Notes: generated by a model not told the origin, from the letters alone. 32,995 nucleotides of DNA from Acidimicrobiales bacterium (GCA_024644005.1 JAHELU010000021.1:1-32995); one strand, 5' to 3'; counted from the stretch's first letter, positions 8,359 to 16,372 are shown. Numbers and translations are program-made.

Positions 8359-8733
8359 CGTCGCCGTGGGAGAACCTGGCCGGGGTCGGCGTGACGTCGA
8401 GAAGTGGCCGCTCGGCGGCCCGGCCGCAGCCCCGGTCGGACCCCGGCGGGCTCGTGCGGGCTCGTCGATCGGCGCAGCGCGTGGCCAGTGGTGGGTGGCG
8501 TCGGGGCCGCTACTCGTCGCCGCGCATGGGCCGGCCGACCCGACGCTGACGCGTCCACGGCCGCTTGCCGGCCTGTCGAGCCGGGCGCAGGACCAGTGCG
8601 GCGGAGCTGGGCGTGTCACCGGGCTTGGGTAGGCTTGGTCGCACGGAGTTCGACTGGGCCCCTCCGCTTCGGGATCAACCGAAGAGCACGCCTCGGGCAG
8701 TCCCCCTCGACGGAGATTCATCGGGAGACGCTC

Positions 8734-9786
8734 ATGACCATCCGGCTCGTCGACCAGCCGCCACATCGACTCTGCGATCAGCTGAGACACATCGCTGCCA
8801 CCTGGGCCAGAAGCCAGCACCAGCTCGTGTTGCTCGCAGCACGGTTCGCCGACTCGTCGGAATGGGCGCTCGAAGGCGCCCCGACCGCCGCCCACTGGCT
8901 TGCCCAGGTTGCCGACGTCGAACCGTGCACCGCCCGGGAGTGGATCCGGATCGGACGACGGCTCCGGGATCTGCCCGCTACCGCGGACGCGTTCGCCGAC
9001 CGGCGGCTGTCGTATTCGAAGGTGCGAGCGCTCACCCGTATCGCCATGCCAGACAACGAGGCCGAACTCGTGCGGCTGGCCGAGCGCGTGCCGGCGGGGG
9101 CGTTGCGCCGGGCCCTCGGCGCATGGTTGACCGAGAACAGCTCTCCTGAGGAGCTCGACGCACACCATCAGCGGCAGCGCTCGGTGAAGTGGCGGAACGA
9201 AGCCGACGGCATGGTCACGTTCACGATGCGGCTCCCGCCGCTCCTCGCAGGCAACTTCATCGCCGCGCTCACCGCTGCCGTCACGCGACGTCGATTGGCA
9301 ATCACGGAGCGTGGGAATCACGCGTCCGCGGGCGGTTGGCCAACGCTGGCACAACAGCAGGCCGACGCGCTCGCCGCGTTGCTCGCAGACGGGGCGGGTG
9401 ACATCAAGACCGAGATGATCGTGCACCTCCGGGGCGACGGCGCCACCCTCGACGACGGGACGCCGATTCCCGGCAGCGTGGTCGAGCGCATCGCCCCTCG
9501 GTCGTTCCTCAGAGTCCTGCTCCACGACTGTGAGCGGCGGCCGATCAACGCCTCCTACCGCCGCCGCCATCCCAGCGATCGCCAGAAGCGGGTGGTCAAG
9601 GAGCGAGACCAGGTGTGCGTCGATTGCGGCCGGGACCAGTTGCTCGAGTACGACCACAATCCACCGTTCAGCCAATCGAGGCGAACCATCGTCCAAGAGC
9701 TGCAGCTGCGATGCGCACCCTGCCATCAGCGACGGCACGACGGCGACGGGACTCCGGCAGGCGCTCAGTCAGACGACGAGTCGTAG
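8734..9786 (+). CDS. DUF222 / 13E12-repeat family protein with C-terminal HNH endonuclease domain
   Basis: A 350-residue protein of the DUF222-HNH type, abundant in actinobacteria and present there in many divergent copies; its biological role is unsettled. The helical DUF222 region covers about residues 10-270. The HNH fold follows: CVDC (295-298), YDHNP with the putative catalytic His308, and CAPCH (327-331) completing a four-Cys zinc site. I chose ATG 8734 because GGGAGA precedes it and family similarity begins there; the frame stays open to 8404 but that part looks non-coding. It is the only plus-strand gene between truA and rplM, and its last 22 bp overlap the convergent truA. That suggests a gene inserted into a conserved housekeeping cluster. 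Confidence 0.88.
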   Translation: MTIRLVDQPPHRLCDQLRHIAATWARSQHQLVLLAARFADSSEWALEGAPTAAHWLAQVADVEPCTAREWIRIGRRLRDLPATADAFADRRLSYSKVRALTRIAMPDNEAELVRLAERVPAGALRRALGAWLTENSSPEELDAHHQRQRSVKWRNEADGMVTFTMRLPPLLAGNFIAALTAAVTRRRLAITERGNHASAGGWPTLAQQQADALAALLADGAGDIKTEMIVHLRGDGATLDDGTPIPGSVVERIAPRSFLRVLLHDCERRPINASYRRRHPSDRQKRVVKERDQVCVDCGRDQLLEYDHNPPFSQSRRTIVQELQLRCAPCHQRRHDGDGTPAGAQSDDES

Positions 9787-10547
9787 TCGACCTGCCAGAG
9801 GGTCAAACCGTGCGGTGGGGCCGGTTGCTCGGCGACGGCTCGATCCCGTGCGGCCAACACAGCCGGTAGCTCGTCGGCCGATCGCTTGCCGGTTCCAACC
9901 GCAACCGTGAAACCGACGATGCTCCGCACCATCTGGTGACAGAACGCCGATCCTTCTATCTCGAACCGAACAACGCCCTCGCCCAGATCGAGCCATCGAG
10001 CACCGGTGACCCGGCGCACGAGTGAGACCTCGAGGACCTGTCCCGACGCATCTGGCGCCGGCCGCGGTCGGCGGCAGAACGAGCTGAAGTCGTGCTCGCC
10101 GATCAGGTGGAGGCACGCACGATCCATGGCGTCGAGCGCGAGTGGCGACGGCACCCACCATGCCGTACGGGCCAGAAAGGGATCGGGAACGTCACGATTC
10201 ACGATCAGATAGCGGTATCGACGGCCCGTCGCCGAGAACCGGGCACTGAACCCCGGCGCGGCCAGCGAGACCTCCCGGGCGACTATCTCGGGGCCCAGTC
10301 TCGCGTTGATGGACCGCTGTATCCGCTCGCAGTCGACCGAGCCGTCCGGAGCCTCGAACGAGAGGACCTGACCCCAGGCATGCACGCCCGCGTCCGTACG
10401 GCCGGACATGACGATGTCGGGGACCGTGCCGATCAGGGGCTCCAGGACTCTCTGCAACTCGCCGACGACCGTGCGAACCTCGGTGTTGGGGGCCAACCCC
10501 CGAAAGTCCGTGCCGTCGTAGGCGACGAGGAGCTTGATCGTGCCCAG
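9765..10547 (-). CDS. truA: tRNA pseudouridine(38-40) synthase TruA, apparent CTG start
   Basis: TruA isomerises uridines 38-40 in the anticodon stem-loop of many tRNAs. The catalytic Asp lies in the signature SGRTDAGVHAWGQV, and the C-terminal part has FCHQMVRSIVG and HGLTLWQVDYD. The N-terminus must include KLLVAYDGTDFRG (the family's first strand and YDG motif). In that frame there is no ATG, GTG or TTG between an in-frame TGA inside rplQ and this motif. CTG at 10547 is the most plausible start, 4 nt after the rplQ stop, with no clear Shine-Dalgarno, so reinitiation after rplQ is possible. A TTG at 10496 would remove 17 conserved residues. Length from CTG is 260 residues, normal for TruA. 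Confidence 0.9.
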   Translation of the reverse strand: MGTIKLLVAYDGTDFRGLAPNTEVRTVVGELQRVLEPLIGTVPDIVMSGRTDAGVHAWGQVLSFEAPDGSVDCERIQRSINARLGPEIVAREVSLAAPGFSARFSATGRRYRYLIVNRDVPDPFLARTAWWVPSPLALDAMDRACLHLIGEHDFSSFCRRPRPAPDASGQVLEVSLVRRVTGARWLDLGEGVVRFEIEGSAFCHQMVRSIVGFTVAVGTGKRSADELPAVLAARDRAVAEQPAPPHGLTLWQVDYDSSSD

Positions 10548-10551
10548 ATGT

Positions 10552-10905
10552 CTAGACCAGTTCGATCCGGGCCATGGGAGCGTTGTCGCCCTTGCGGGGA
10601 CCCAGCTTCAACACCCTCGTGTAGCCGCCGGGTCGGCTCTCGTACCGCGGCCCCACCTCGTCGAACAGCTTCGTGGTCATCTCGACATCGCCCAGATAGG
10701 CCAGAACCTGCCGAAAGTTGTGCAGACCCCCCTTGCGGGCCTTGGTGATCAGCTTCTCGGCCACCGGCCGCATGGCCTTGGCCTTGGCCTCGGTGGTCAC
10801 GATCGACTCGGCGGCGACGAGCGAGGCGACGAGGTTGGCCATCATCAGCTTCTGGTGCTGGGCAGAACCGCCGAACCGGCGAGCCTGACGTGGACGTCCT
10901 GGCAT
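10552..10905 (-). CDS. rplQ: 50S ribosomal protein L17
   Basis: L17 sits on the large subunit near the exit tunnel surface. At 117 residues it is the compact form. Recognised from the N-terminus [22 protein letters not shown], followed by [20 protein letters not shown] and the C-terminal [15 protein letters not shown]. It follows rpoA by 8 nt and directly precedes truA, the standard end of the alpha operon. Confidence 0.98.
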   Translation of the reverse strand: MPGRPRQARRFGGSAQHQKLMMANLVASLVAAESIVTTEAKAKAMRPVAEKLITKARKGGLHNFRQVLAYLGDVEMTTKLFDEVGPRYESRPGGYTRVLKLGPRKGDNAPMARIELV

Positions 10906-10913
10906 GACTGCTC

Positions 10914-11855
10914 CTAGCGCGCGCCGCGCAGCGTGAGGCCGCGCTCGTCGAGCTTGGCGATGACTTCGTCGAGCGACTTCTGGCCGAAGTTGGTGATGGC
11001 CAGCAGATCGTCCTGGTTCTTCGTCAGCAGCTCGCCGATCGTGTTGACCTGGGCACGCTTCAGACAGTTCCGGGGTCGCTCCGACAGATCGAGATCCTCG
11101 ATCGGGAGGTCGAGATCGGGAGAGCCGGACGCAGCGGCCGGGGCCTCGCCGAGCGTGAGGCCCTCGGGCTCCTCGCTCATCTCCTCGACCAGCTGGAACA
11201 GGGACCGAACGGTCGCACCCGCCGATGCCAGGGCGTCCCGCGGTGTGATCGAGCCGTCGGTCTCGATGTCGAGGACCAGACGGTCGAAATCGGTGGACAT
11301 CTCGACCCGGGTGGGCTCGACCGAGATGGCGACCCGCCGGATCGGGCTGAAGATGGCATCGATGGGAATGATGCCGATCGTGGTCGATTCGTTGGCCCGC
11401 TTGCTGGCGGGCAACCAGGCCCGACCACGCTCGACGGTCAGATCCATGGCCAACCGACCCTGGTCGTTGAGGGTGGCGATGAGGGCATCTCGGTTGAGGA
11501 TCTCGACCTCGGGCGGGCAGGAGATGTCGCCAGCGGTGACCGATCCCGGACCGCGTGCGTCGAGGCGCAGGACGACCGGCTCCTCGCTCTCGCTCGTGAG
11601 GACGATGTCTTTCAGGTTCAAGATGATGTCGGTGACGTCCTCGAGCGCACCGGCGATGGTGTCGAACTCGTGGAGGGCGTCGTCGAATCGAACCGAGACG
11701 ATTGCCGCACCTGGCACCGACGAGAGCAGGGCCCTCCGCAGCGACGTGCCGAGCGTGTGGCCGAAACCAGGCTCCAAGGGTCCGATGGCGAACTTGCCGC
11801 GCGCCGACTCGCCGTCGTCGAGCTGTTCAACTGTGGGGCGCTGAATAACCAGCAT
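10914..11855 (-). CDS. rpoA: DNA-directed RNA polymerase subunit alpha
   Basis: The alpha dimer starts RNA polymerase assembly, and its C-terminal domain contacts UP elements and activators. The 313-residue protein has the N-terminal dimerisation domain ([27 protein letters not shown], about 26-52), a flexible Gly/Ala/Pro-poor acidic linker around 225-250, and the alpha-CTD with its helix-hairpin-helix ([16 protein letters not shown], then [15 protein letters not shown]). It lies between rpsD (86-nt gap) and rplQ in the alpha operon. Confidence 0.98.
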   Translation of the reverse strand: MLVIQRPTVEQLDDGESARGKFAIGPLEPGFGHTLGTSLRRALLSSVPGAAIVSVRFDDALHEFDTIAGALEDVTDIILNLKDIVLTSESEEPVVLRLDARGPGSVTAGDISCPPEVEILNRDALIATLNDQGRLAMDLTVERGRAWLPASKRANESTTIGIIPIDAIFSPIRRVAISVEPTRVEMSTDFDRLVLDIETDGSITPRDALASAGATVRSLFQLVEEMSEEPEGLTLGEAPAAASGSPDLDLPIEDLDLSERPRNCLKRAQVNTIGELLTKNQDDLLAITNFGQKSLDEVIAKLDERGLTLRGAR

Positions 11856-11941
11856 GAAACGCTTCCTTGTGTCTCGATGTAGTCGAGTGGCCCGTTGTCC
11901 GACGGGTCACACCGGCATGGGATGTGGGGGTGACGGTTGGC

Positions 11942-12562
11942 TTACTTGGAGTAGAGCTCGACGATCAGCTGCTCCCGCAGCGGGACGTCGATCTGCTCAC
12001 GGACCGGCTCCGAGTAGACCTTGATGGCGAACTCGTTGTCGCCTCGGTCCAGCCAGGCCGGAGGGGTTCGATCGAGCACGTCCTTGTTCCACTGAACGAT
12101 GGGATTGGTCCGGGTCTTCTCACGGATCTCGATTACGTCGCCCTTGCGCACACGGTAGGACGGGATCGAGACTCGCTTGCCGTTGACGTTCACATGGCCG
12201 TGCGACACGAACTGCCGAGCCTGGGGCCTGGTGGAGGCCCAGCCGCTGCGGTAGATGACGTTGTCGAGCCGGAGCTCGAGCGAGGTGAGCATGTTCTCAC
12301 CGGTCACACCGCCCTTGCGAGAGGCTTCCTCGTAGACCCTGCGGAACTGGCGCTCGTTCAAGCCGTAGGTGAAACGAGCCTTCTGCTTCTCCTGCAGCTG
12401 CAACAGGTACTCGGTGTTGGCGTTGCCCCGGCGACGGGTGCGGCCGTGAATCCCAGGAGGGTAGGGCCGCTTCTCGAGTGCATTGGTCTCGCCCCTGGTG
12501 CCGAAGATGTTGGTGCCGAGGCGGCGGGAGATGCGGGCCCGGGGGCCGGTGTAGCGAGACAT
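11942..12562 (-). CDS. rpsD: 30S ribosomal protein S4
   Basis: A primary 16S rRNA binder that nucleates small-subunit assembly; in some bacteria it is also the translational repressor of the alpha operon. The protein is 206 residues, and the N-terminal domain has no zinc-binding Cys cluster (the C-minus form). The S4 RNA-binding domain is clear: LTSLELRLDNVIYRSGWAS and ARQFVSHGHVNVNGKRVSIPSY (about 91-135). It starts 1 nt after the rpsK stop. An 86-nt gap follows before rpoA, holding a small possible hairpin CCCGT-N6-ACGGG. Confidence 0.98.
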   Translation of the reverse strand: MSRYTGPRARISRRLGTNIFGTRGETNALEKRPYPPGIHGRTRRRGNANTEYLLQLQEKQKARFTYGLNERQFRRVYEEASRKGGVTGENMLTSLELRLDNVIYRSGWASTRPQARQFVSHGHVNVNGKRVSIPSYRVRKGDVIEIREKTRTNPIVQWNKDVLDRTPPAWLDRGDNEFAIKVYSEPVREQIDVPLREQLIVELYSK

Positions 12563-12563
12563 G

Positions 12564-12962
12564 TCAGACCCTCCGACGCTTCGGTGGCCGGCATCCGTTG
12601 TGGGGTACCGGCGTGACGTCCTTGATCCCGGTCACCTCGATGCCGGCGTTCTGGAGCGACCGGATCGCCGTCTCGCGACCGGACCCGGGACCCTTGACCT
12701 GCACGTCGACCTTCCGCACACCGTGCTCCATGGCCCGGCGGGCTGCTGCTTCGGCCGCCATCTGGGCGGCGAACGGCGTGGACTTCCGTGAGCCCTTGAA
12801 CCCGACGTTGCCGGCAGACGACCAGGCCAGGATGTGGCCCTCCTGATCGGAGATGGCGATGATCGTGTTGTTGAAGCTCGACTTGATGTGGGCGATCCCG
12901 TACGTGACGTTCTTCCGCTCACGCCTGCGGGGCCGGCGGCCCCCTGGGCTTGGCTTGGCCAT
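12564..12962 (-). CDS. rpsK: 30S ribosomal protein S11
   Basis: A platform protein of the small subunit contacting 16S rRNA near the mRNA exit. The 132-residue protein has the conserved ITYGIAHI-like segment ([21 protein letters not shown]), [37 protein letters not shown] and the C-terminal [18 protein letters not shown]. Its start overlaps the rpsM stop by one base (TAATG). Confidence 0.98.
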   Translation of the reverse strand: MAKPSPGGRRPRRRERKNVTYGIAHIKSSFNNTIIAISDQEGHILAWSSAGNVGFKGSRKSTPFAAQMAAEAAARRAMEHGVRKVDVQVKGPGSGRETAIRSLQNAGIEVTGIKDVTPVPHNGCRPPKRRRV

Positions 12963-13339
12963 TACTTGGTCACCTTCTTCTTGCCGGCCACCGTCTTCTT
13001 CGGGCCCTTGCGAGTACGAGCATTGGTCTGGGTGCGCTGGCCCCGAACCGGGAGACCCTTGCGATGACGGATGCCCTGGTGGCAGCCGATCTCCATCTTG
13101 CGCTTGATGTCCTGGGAGACCTCCCGGCGCAGGTCGCCCTCGGTCTTCAGGTTCGAGTCGATCCAGGCCCTGATCCGCATCACCTCGTCGTCCGTCAGGT
13201 CCTTGACCCTGGTGTGGGGATCGATGCCGGTGGCATCGGTGATGGCCCGAGATGTCGACCGACCAACGCCATAGACGTAGGTCAGGGCGATCTCGGTCCG
13301 CTTGTCTCTGGGGATGTCGACGCCGGCGATACGAGCCAT
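12962..13339 (-). CDS. rpsM: 30S ribosomal protein S13
   Basis: A head protein of the small subunit bridging to L5 and tRNA. It is 125 residues from ATG 13339, where family similarity starts ([14 protein letters not shown]); the frame is open 12 codons further upstream but that part overlaps rpmJ. The helix-hairpin-helix region [13 protein letters not shown], the motif [22 protein letters not shown] and the basic C-terminus [12 protein letters not shown] are present. One base separates it from the rpmJ stop. Confidence 0.98.
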   Translation of the reverse strand: MARIAGVDIPRDKRTEIALTYVYGVGRSTSRAITDATGIDPHTRVKDLTDDEVMRIRAWIDSNLKTEGDLRREVSQDIKRKMEIGCHQGIRHRKGLPVRGQRTQTNARTRKGPKKTVAGKKKVTK

Positions 13340-13340
13340 G

Positions 13341-13454
13341 TCAGCCTTGCCTCTGCTTGTGTCGAGGGTTCTCACAGATGACCCGGATCGTCCGGTTTCG
13401 GCGGATCACCTTGCATTTTTCACACATCGGTCTGACGCTTGGGCGAACCTTCAT
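13341..13454 (-). CDS. rpmJ: 50S ribosomal protein L36 (zinc-binding form)
   Basis: A 37-residue protein, [20 protein letters not shown] at its start and [10 protein letters not shown] at its end. It is the zinc-ribbon (C+) form, with Cys11, Cys14, Cys27 and His32 as the expected ligands. It lies between infA and rpsM exactly as in the usual alpha operon. The 133-nt gap upstream contains the inverted repeat GGCGCA-N10-TGCGCC near 13499-13520. Confidence 0.96.
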   Translation of the reverse strand: MKVRPSVRPMCEKCKVIRRNRTIRVICENPRHKQRQG

Positions 13455-13587
13455 CGTTGATCCTGTTGGTCGTGAGAGATGGTTGGTCGGGGTTTCGGGC
13501 GCAGGCATGGTCATGCGCCACGCAGTGGGGTGGTGGTCGGGGTATCCGTTTCGGCTGGCGAGCCGCCGGGAGCTGACTGGGCCGGGC

Positions 13588-13812
13588 CTACTTGTATCGG
13601 TAGGTGATGCGGCCTCGGGTGAGGTCGTAGGGAGTGAGCTCGACCTGGACCTTGTCACCGGGGAGGATGCGAATGTAGTGGCGCCGCATCTTGCCCGAGA
13701 TGTGGCCCAACACGTTGTGACCGTTCTCGAGCTCGACGCGGAACATCGCGTTCGGCAGTGACTCGGTGATGGTGCCTTCGAGCACAATCGCATCTTCTTT
13801 ATGCTTTGGCAG
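13588..13812 (-). CDS. infA: Translation initiation factor IF-1, apparent CTG start
   Basis: IF-1 binds the 30S A site during initiation. The OB-fold protein is unmistakable: [40 protein letters not shown] and the C-terminal [13 protein letters not shown]. Family members begin MAKxxx- or MPKKEDAI. In this frame that segment reads [12 protein letters not shown], preceded by CTG at 13812. There is no ATG, GTG or TTG before it. An AAAGGG Shine-Dalgarno sits about 7 nt upstream of the CTG, which supports it as the start (74 residues, normal). The only conventional alternative, GTG at 13785, would delete nine residues including the conserved KEDAI. Confidence 0.93.
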   Translation of the reverse strand: MPKHKEDAIVLEGTITESLPNAMFRVELENGHNVLGHISGKMRRHYIRILPGDKVQVELTPYDLTRGRITYRYK

Positions 13813-13861
13813 GACATGCCCTTTCGTTCGGTGCCGACGCTAGCGGCCGGCATTTCGCTGT

Positions 13862-13891
13862 GCCGATCGCTCAGGCGATCGGCGGGTTTTT
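13862..13891 (+). terminator. Intrinsic-terminator-like hairpin (plus strand) in the infA leader
   Basis: A perfect 9-bp stem GCCGATCGC / GCGATCGGC with TCAG loop is followed by GGGTTTTT, the textbook layout of a rho-independent terminator read on the plus strand. No plus-strand gene ends here, so it would block antisense transcription entering from the alpha operon side. The same sequence also folds in the infA mRNA leader. Confidence 0.6.
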
Positions 13892-13896
13892 CGGTT

Positions 13897-13914
13897 CCGG
13901 TCGCAAGCGACCGG
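13897..13914 (-). promoter_or_regulatory. Second stem-loop in infA leader
   Basis: The stem CCGGTCG / CGACCGG with a 4-nt loop lies six bases from the neighbouring terminator-like hairpin. Both would be in the infA 5' UTR if the promoter at 14001-14029 is used, so they may form a paired leader structure. Confidence 0.45.
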
Positions 13915-14000
13915 GTTGGCAAGCAGTGCTAGCGGACGATCTGCTCCCCGCCCCCCACGCAGCCGAGACGGACAGGGGTGCAGCGGCAGGCCAATGTTCT

Positions 14001-14029
14001 ATGCTAGTGCTCCCCGAAACCGCTCCCAA
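14001..14029 (-). promoter_or_regulatory. Candidate promoter for the infA (alpha) operon
   Basis: On the minus strand, TTGGGA (-35, 14024-14029) and TAGCAT (-10, 14001-14006) are spaced by exactly 17 nt. Transcription would start near 13994, giving a leader of about 180 nt to the infA start. This would make infA-truA a separate unit from the secY-adk block. Confidence 0.5.
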
Positions 14030-14130
14030 CGTACAAACCTGACCCGACGTGACCGATTTCGCACGGACCGAGGCCATTTTCCCGGTCTGAAGCCCCGGCG
14101 CACCGCAGTCTGCACAAAACCGCCACATCA

Positions 14131-14147
14131 CAGCCGAGTCTCGGCTG
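14131..14147. promoter_or_regulatory. Inverted repeat upstream of the response regulator gene
   Basis: CAGCCGA-GTC-TCGGCTG is a perfect 7-bp inverted repeat ending 27 bp before the response regulator start. Its position would suit an operator, possibly for autoregulation, but it is equally a short hairpin in the leader. The start codon itself has only GGCAGG abutting the ATG, so the RBS is poor. Confidence 0.3.
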
Positions 14148-14174
14148 CCGACCACCGCCTACCGTAGTGGCAGG

Positions 14175-14963
14175 ATGAACGGGACCGAACTGATACTCGT
14201 GGTCGAGGACGAGCCGACGATCGCCGAGGCGGTAGCGTCGAGGCTCCGCAGCGAAGGCTACGAGGTGGCGCTCGCTGCCGACGGCCCGTCGGCCGTGGAG
14301 CGTTGCACCGCGCTGGCCCCCGATCTCGTTGTCCTCGATCTCAATCTGCCGGGTTTCGACGGCATCGAGGTCTGCCGCAGGATCCACACCTATCGGCGGG
14401 TCCCGGTGGTGATGCTGACCGCACGGGACGACGAGACCGACATGCTGGTCGGGCTCGGCGTCGGGGCCGACGACTATCTCACGAAGCCGTTCTCACCTCG
14501 GGAACTGGTGGCCAGGATCAAGGCCGTCCTCCGTCGAGCCCGGTCGGCCGGTAACGCCGGCCCGTCGCTGCTGGTCGAGGCGGGGCCCGGCGTCATCGAG
14601 ATCGATCCGACCACCAGGCGGGTGAGCGAGGACGGCGGCGACGTCCACCTGACGCCGACCGAGTTCGATCTCCTCCGAGCGCTTGCAGAGGCCGGTGGCG
14701 CGGTGCTCAGCCGGGATCAGTTGCTGGCCATGGTCTGGGGCTATCGCGACGGGTCGGGCGCCCGTACGGTCGACAGCCACATCCGGTCGGTCCGAGCCAA
14801 GCTGGCGACCGATGTGATCCGAACGGTCCATGGCGTTGGCTATGCGCTCCAGACCGACACCATCCGGCCGACCCAACGCATCGGCAGCCCGGGCAGCCCC
14901 GGCGGCCCAAGCGGGGAGACGGCCGGAGCACTGCCGACGTCACGCTTCGGCGGCCAACGGTGA
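14175..14963 (+). CDS. OmpR/PhoB-family two-component response regulator
   Basis: A DNA-binding regulator of 262 residues. The receiver domain (about 5-120) has the acidic pair ED in VVEDEP, the phosphoacceptor Asp55 in VVLDLNLPG, the Thr switch in VVMLTARDD and the Lys in YLTKPFSPREL. The winged-helix effector (about 135-230) has HLTPTEFDLLRALAE, LSRDQLLAMVWG, RTVDSHIRSVRAKL and RTVHGVGYAL. A ~33-residue Gly/Ser/Pro-rich tail follows the last strand and is unusual for the family. Its TGA overlaps the GTG of the histidine kinase gene (GTGA), so the pair is coupled. It interrupts the usual adk-to-infA region. Target genes cannot be told from the sequence; the adjacent MFS gene is a candidate. 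Confidence 0.94.
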   Translation: MNGTELILVVEDEPTIAEAVASRLRSEGYEVALAADGPSAVERCTALAPDLVVLDLNLPGFDGIEVCRRIHTYRRVPVVMLTARDDETDMLVGLGVGADDYLTKPFSPRELVARIKAVLRRARSAGNAGPSLLVEAGPGVIEIDPTTRRVSEDGGDVHLTPTEFDLLRALAEAGGAVLSRDQLLAMVWGYRDGSGARTVDSHIRSVRAKLATDVIRTVHGVGYALQTDTIRPTQRIGSPGSPGGPSGETAGALPTSRFGGQR

Positions 14964-16372
14964 TCGGCCGCAAGGATCGCCGAGCCCTCGGGCTGCAGGG
15001 CCGCTCCGAGTCTGTCACCGACCGGCGCCGGGCTGAGCCAGAGACCGCGCTCAGGGCTGGCCGCGCCGAATCATGCCTCGAACCGGCGCACCCCCATCGC
15101 CCGAGCGTGATCCCGGCCGACCCCCATCGCCCGAGCGTGATCCCATCCGACCGACATGGTCTGACCGCCTTCTCAGCCGACCCGCATCACCCGAGCGCGA
15201 TACCAGCTGCCGGGATCGACCACAGCCACGATCGACCGATCGGGCGCGGACCCGCTGCGCCGGGTCCCGACGGCGGCCCGGGCGGCACCGATGGCGCGGT
15301 CGACGACCGAACGAGCGGCAGGCTCCGGGTGCCACGTCCGCTCGACGGCATCTCGTCGATCAAGGTCAAGCTGTCGATACTGATCGTGGCTGCGGTCGCC
15401 ATGACCGCATCGACCTCCCAGATCGGTGTCTGGCTCGGCTGGCCGGTCTGGGTCCGGCCGATCGTCTCAGGGGCAGCGGCCCTGCTGATGGTCCAGTTCC
15501 TGGCCAGGGGCATGACCAAGCCGCTGCGGCGCATGGCCGACGCCACGACGGCGATGGCCAGGGGCGACTACTCCAGACGCATCGACAGCAACGGACGGGA
15601 CGAGGTGGCACAGCTCGCCCGGTCGTTCAACGCCATGGCCGCCGAGCTGGCCGAGACCGATCGGCTCCGCAAGGAGTTCGTGGCCAACGCCTCCCACGAG
15701 CTGCGGACCCCCGTGGCTGCGCTCCGCAGCACCCTGGAGAACCTGGTCGACGGGGTCGGTCGACCAGATCAGGACACCTTGGCCCGCATGCTGGCCAGGG
15801 CAGAGCACCTGTCGACACTGGTCGGTCAGCTCCTCGATCTGTCCCGGCTCGACTCCGAGACCGATCTCGGCGAGACCCATCCGGTGGATCTGGGCGATCT
15901 CGTTCACGACGTGGCCGACGAGCTCACGCTGGTCGATCCTCGCTGTCGGATCACGGTTCGGGCCCCGTTCGACCTGAAGGTCGATGGCCAGACCGACCGG
16001 CTCCGGCAGGTCTTCGTCAACATCATCGGCAACGCGGTCCGGTTCTCCCGCCCGGGGGAGCCCGTCCTGGTGACGGTCACCCAGAACAACGGTTCGGCCG
16101 GGGTGGCCGTGCGGGACACCGGTCCGGGCATCCCCGCCCAGGAGCGGCACAAGGTGTTCGAGCGGTTCTGGCAGGCCGGCGGGATGGCCAGGACCGGCTC
16201 GGGGGGAGCCGGCCTCGGCCTGGCGATCAGCAAGCAGATCGTCGACCAGCACGGTGGCACCATCGACGTACGTGAGAACAAGCCTTGCGGGGCATGCTTC
16301 GTGGTGACCCTGCCCCGTCGCCAGCGAGCCCCGAGCTCGACCGAGGGCGACACCAGCCCACCGATCCACTGA
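14960..16372 (+). CDS. HAMP-domain sensor histidine kinase with proline-rich N-terminal extension
   Basis: The cognate kinase of the preceding regulator, up to 470 residues. Two membrane segments (about 138-158 and 165-182) enclose a very short outside loop, so there is no periplasmic sensor domain. HAMP follows (about 183-232), then the HisKA box FVANASHELRTP with His246, and the ATPase domain with NIIGNAV, DTGPGIP, FERFW and GGAGLGLAI. Residues 1-130 are Pro/His/Arg-rich and partly coded by 30-bp tandem repeats. GTG 14960 overlaps the regulator stop and is the default start. GTG 15329 would give a conventional ~347-residue kinase beginning VPRPLDGISSIKVKLS. Confidence 0.93.
   Translation: MIGRKDRRALGLQGRSESVTDRRRAEPETALRAGRAESCLEPAHPHRPSVIPADPHRPSVIPSDRHGLTAFSADPHHPSAIPAAGIDHSHDRPIGRGPAAPGPDGGPGGTDGAVDDRTSGRLRVPRPLDGISSIKVKLSILIVAAVAMTASTSQIGVWLGWPVWVRPIVSGAAALLMVQFLARGMTKPLRRMADATTAMARGDYSRRIDSNGRDEVAQLARSFNAMAAELAETDRLRKEFVANASHELRTPVAALRSTLENLVDGVGRPDQDTLARMLARAEHLSTLVGQLLDLSRLDSETDLGETHPVDLGDLVHDVADELTLVDPRCRITVRAPFDLKVDGQTDRLRQVFVNIIGNAVRFSRPGEPVLVTVTQNNGSAGVAVRDTGPGIPAQERHKVFERFWQAGGMARTGSGGAGLGLAISKQIVDQHGGTIDVRENKPCGACFVVTLPRRQRAPSSTEGDTSPPIH
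15090..15209. repeat. 30-bp tandem repeat (4 copies) within histidine kinase 5' region
   Basis: Four 30-bp units begin at 15090, 15120, 15150 and 15180. The first two are nearly identical (ACCCCCATCGCCCGAGCGTG at their start), the third is diverged and the fourth intermediate. They code a 10-residue motif resembling PHRPSVIPAD. The period is a multiple of three, so copy changes keep the frame. Confidence 0.88.

Noticed and set aside
8103-8733. Several overlapping frames on both strands between rplM and the HNH gene
   Set aside because: All are repeat- or GC-driven with no domain, and they conflict with the rplM leader and promoter.
15090-15209. 30-bp repeats considered as a CRISPR array
   Set aside because: The repeats are directly tandem without spacers, lie in a coding frame and degenerate along the array; no cas genes are near.
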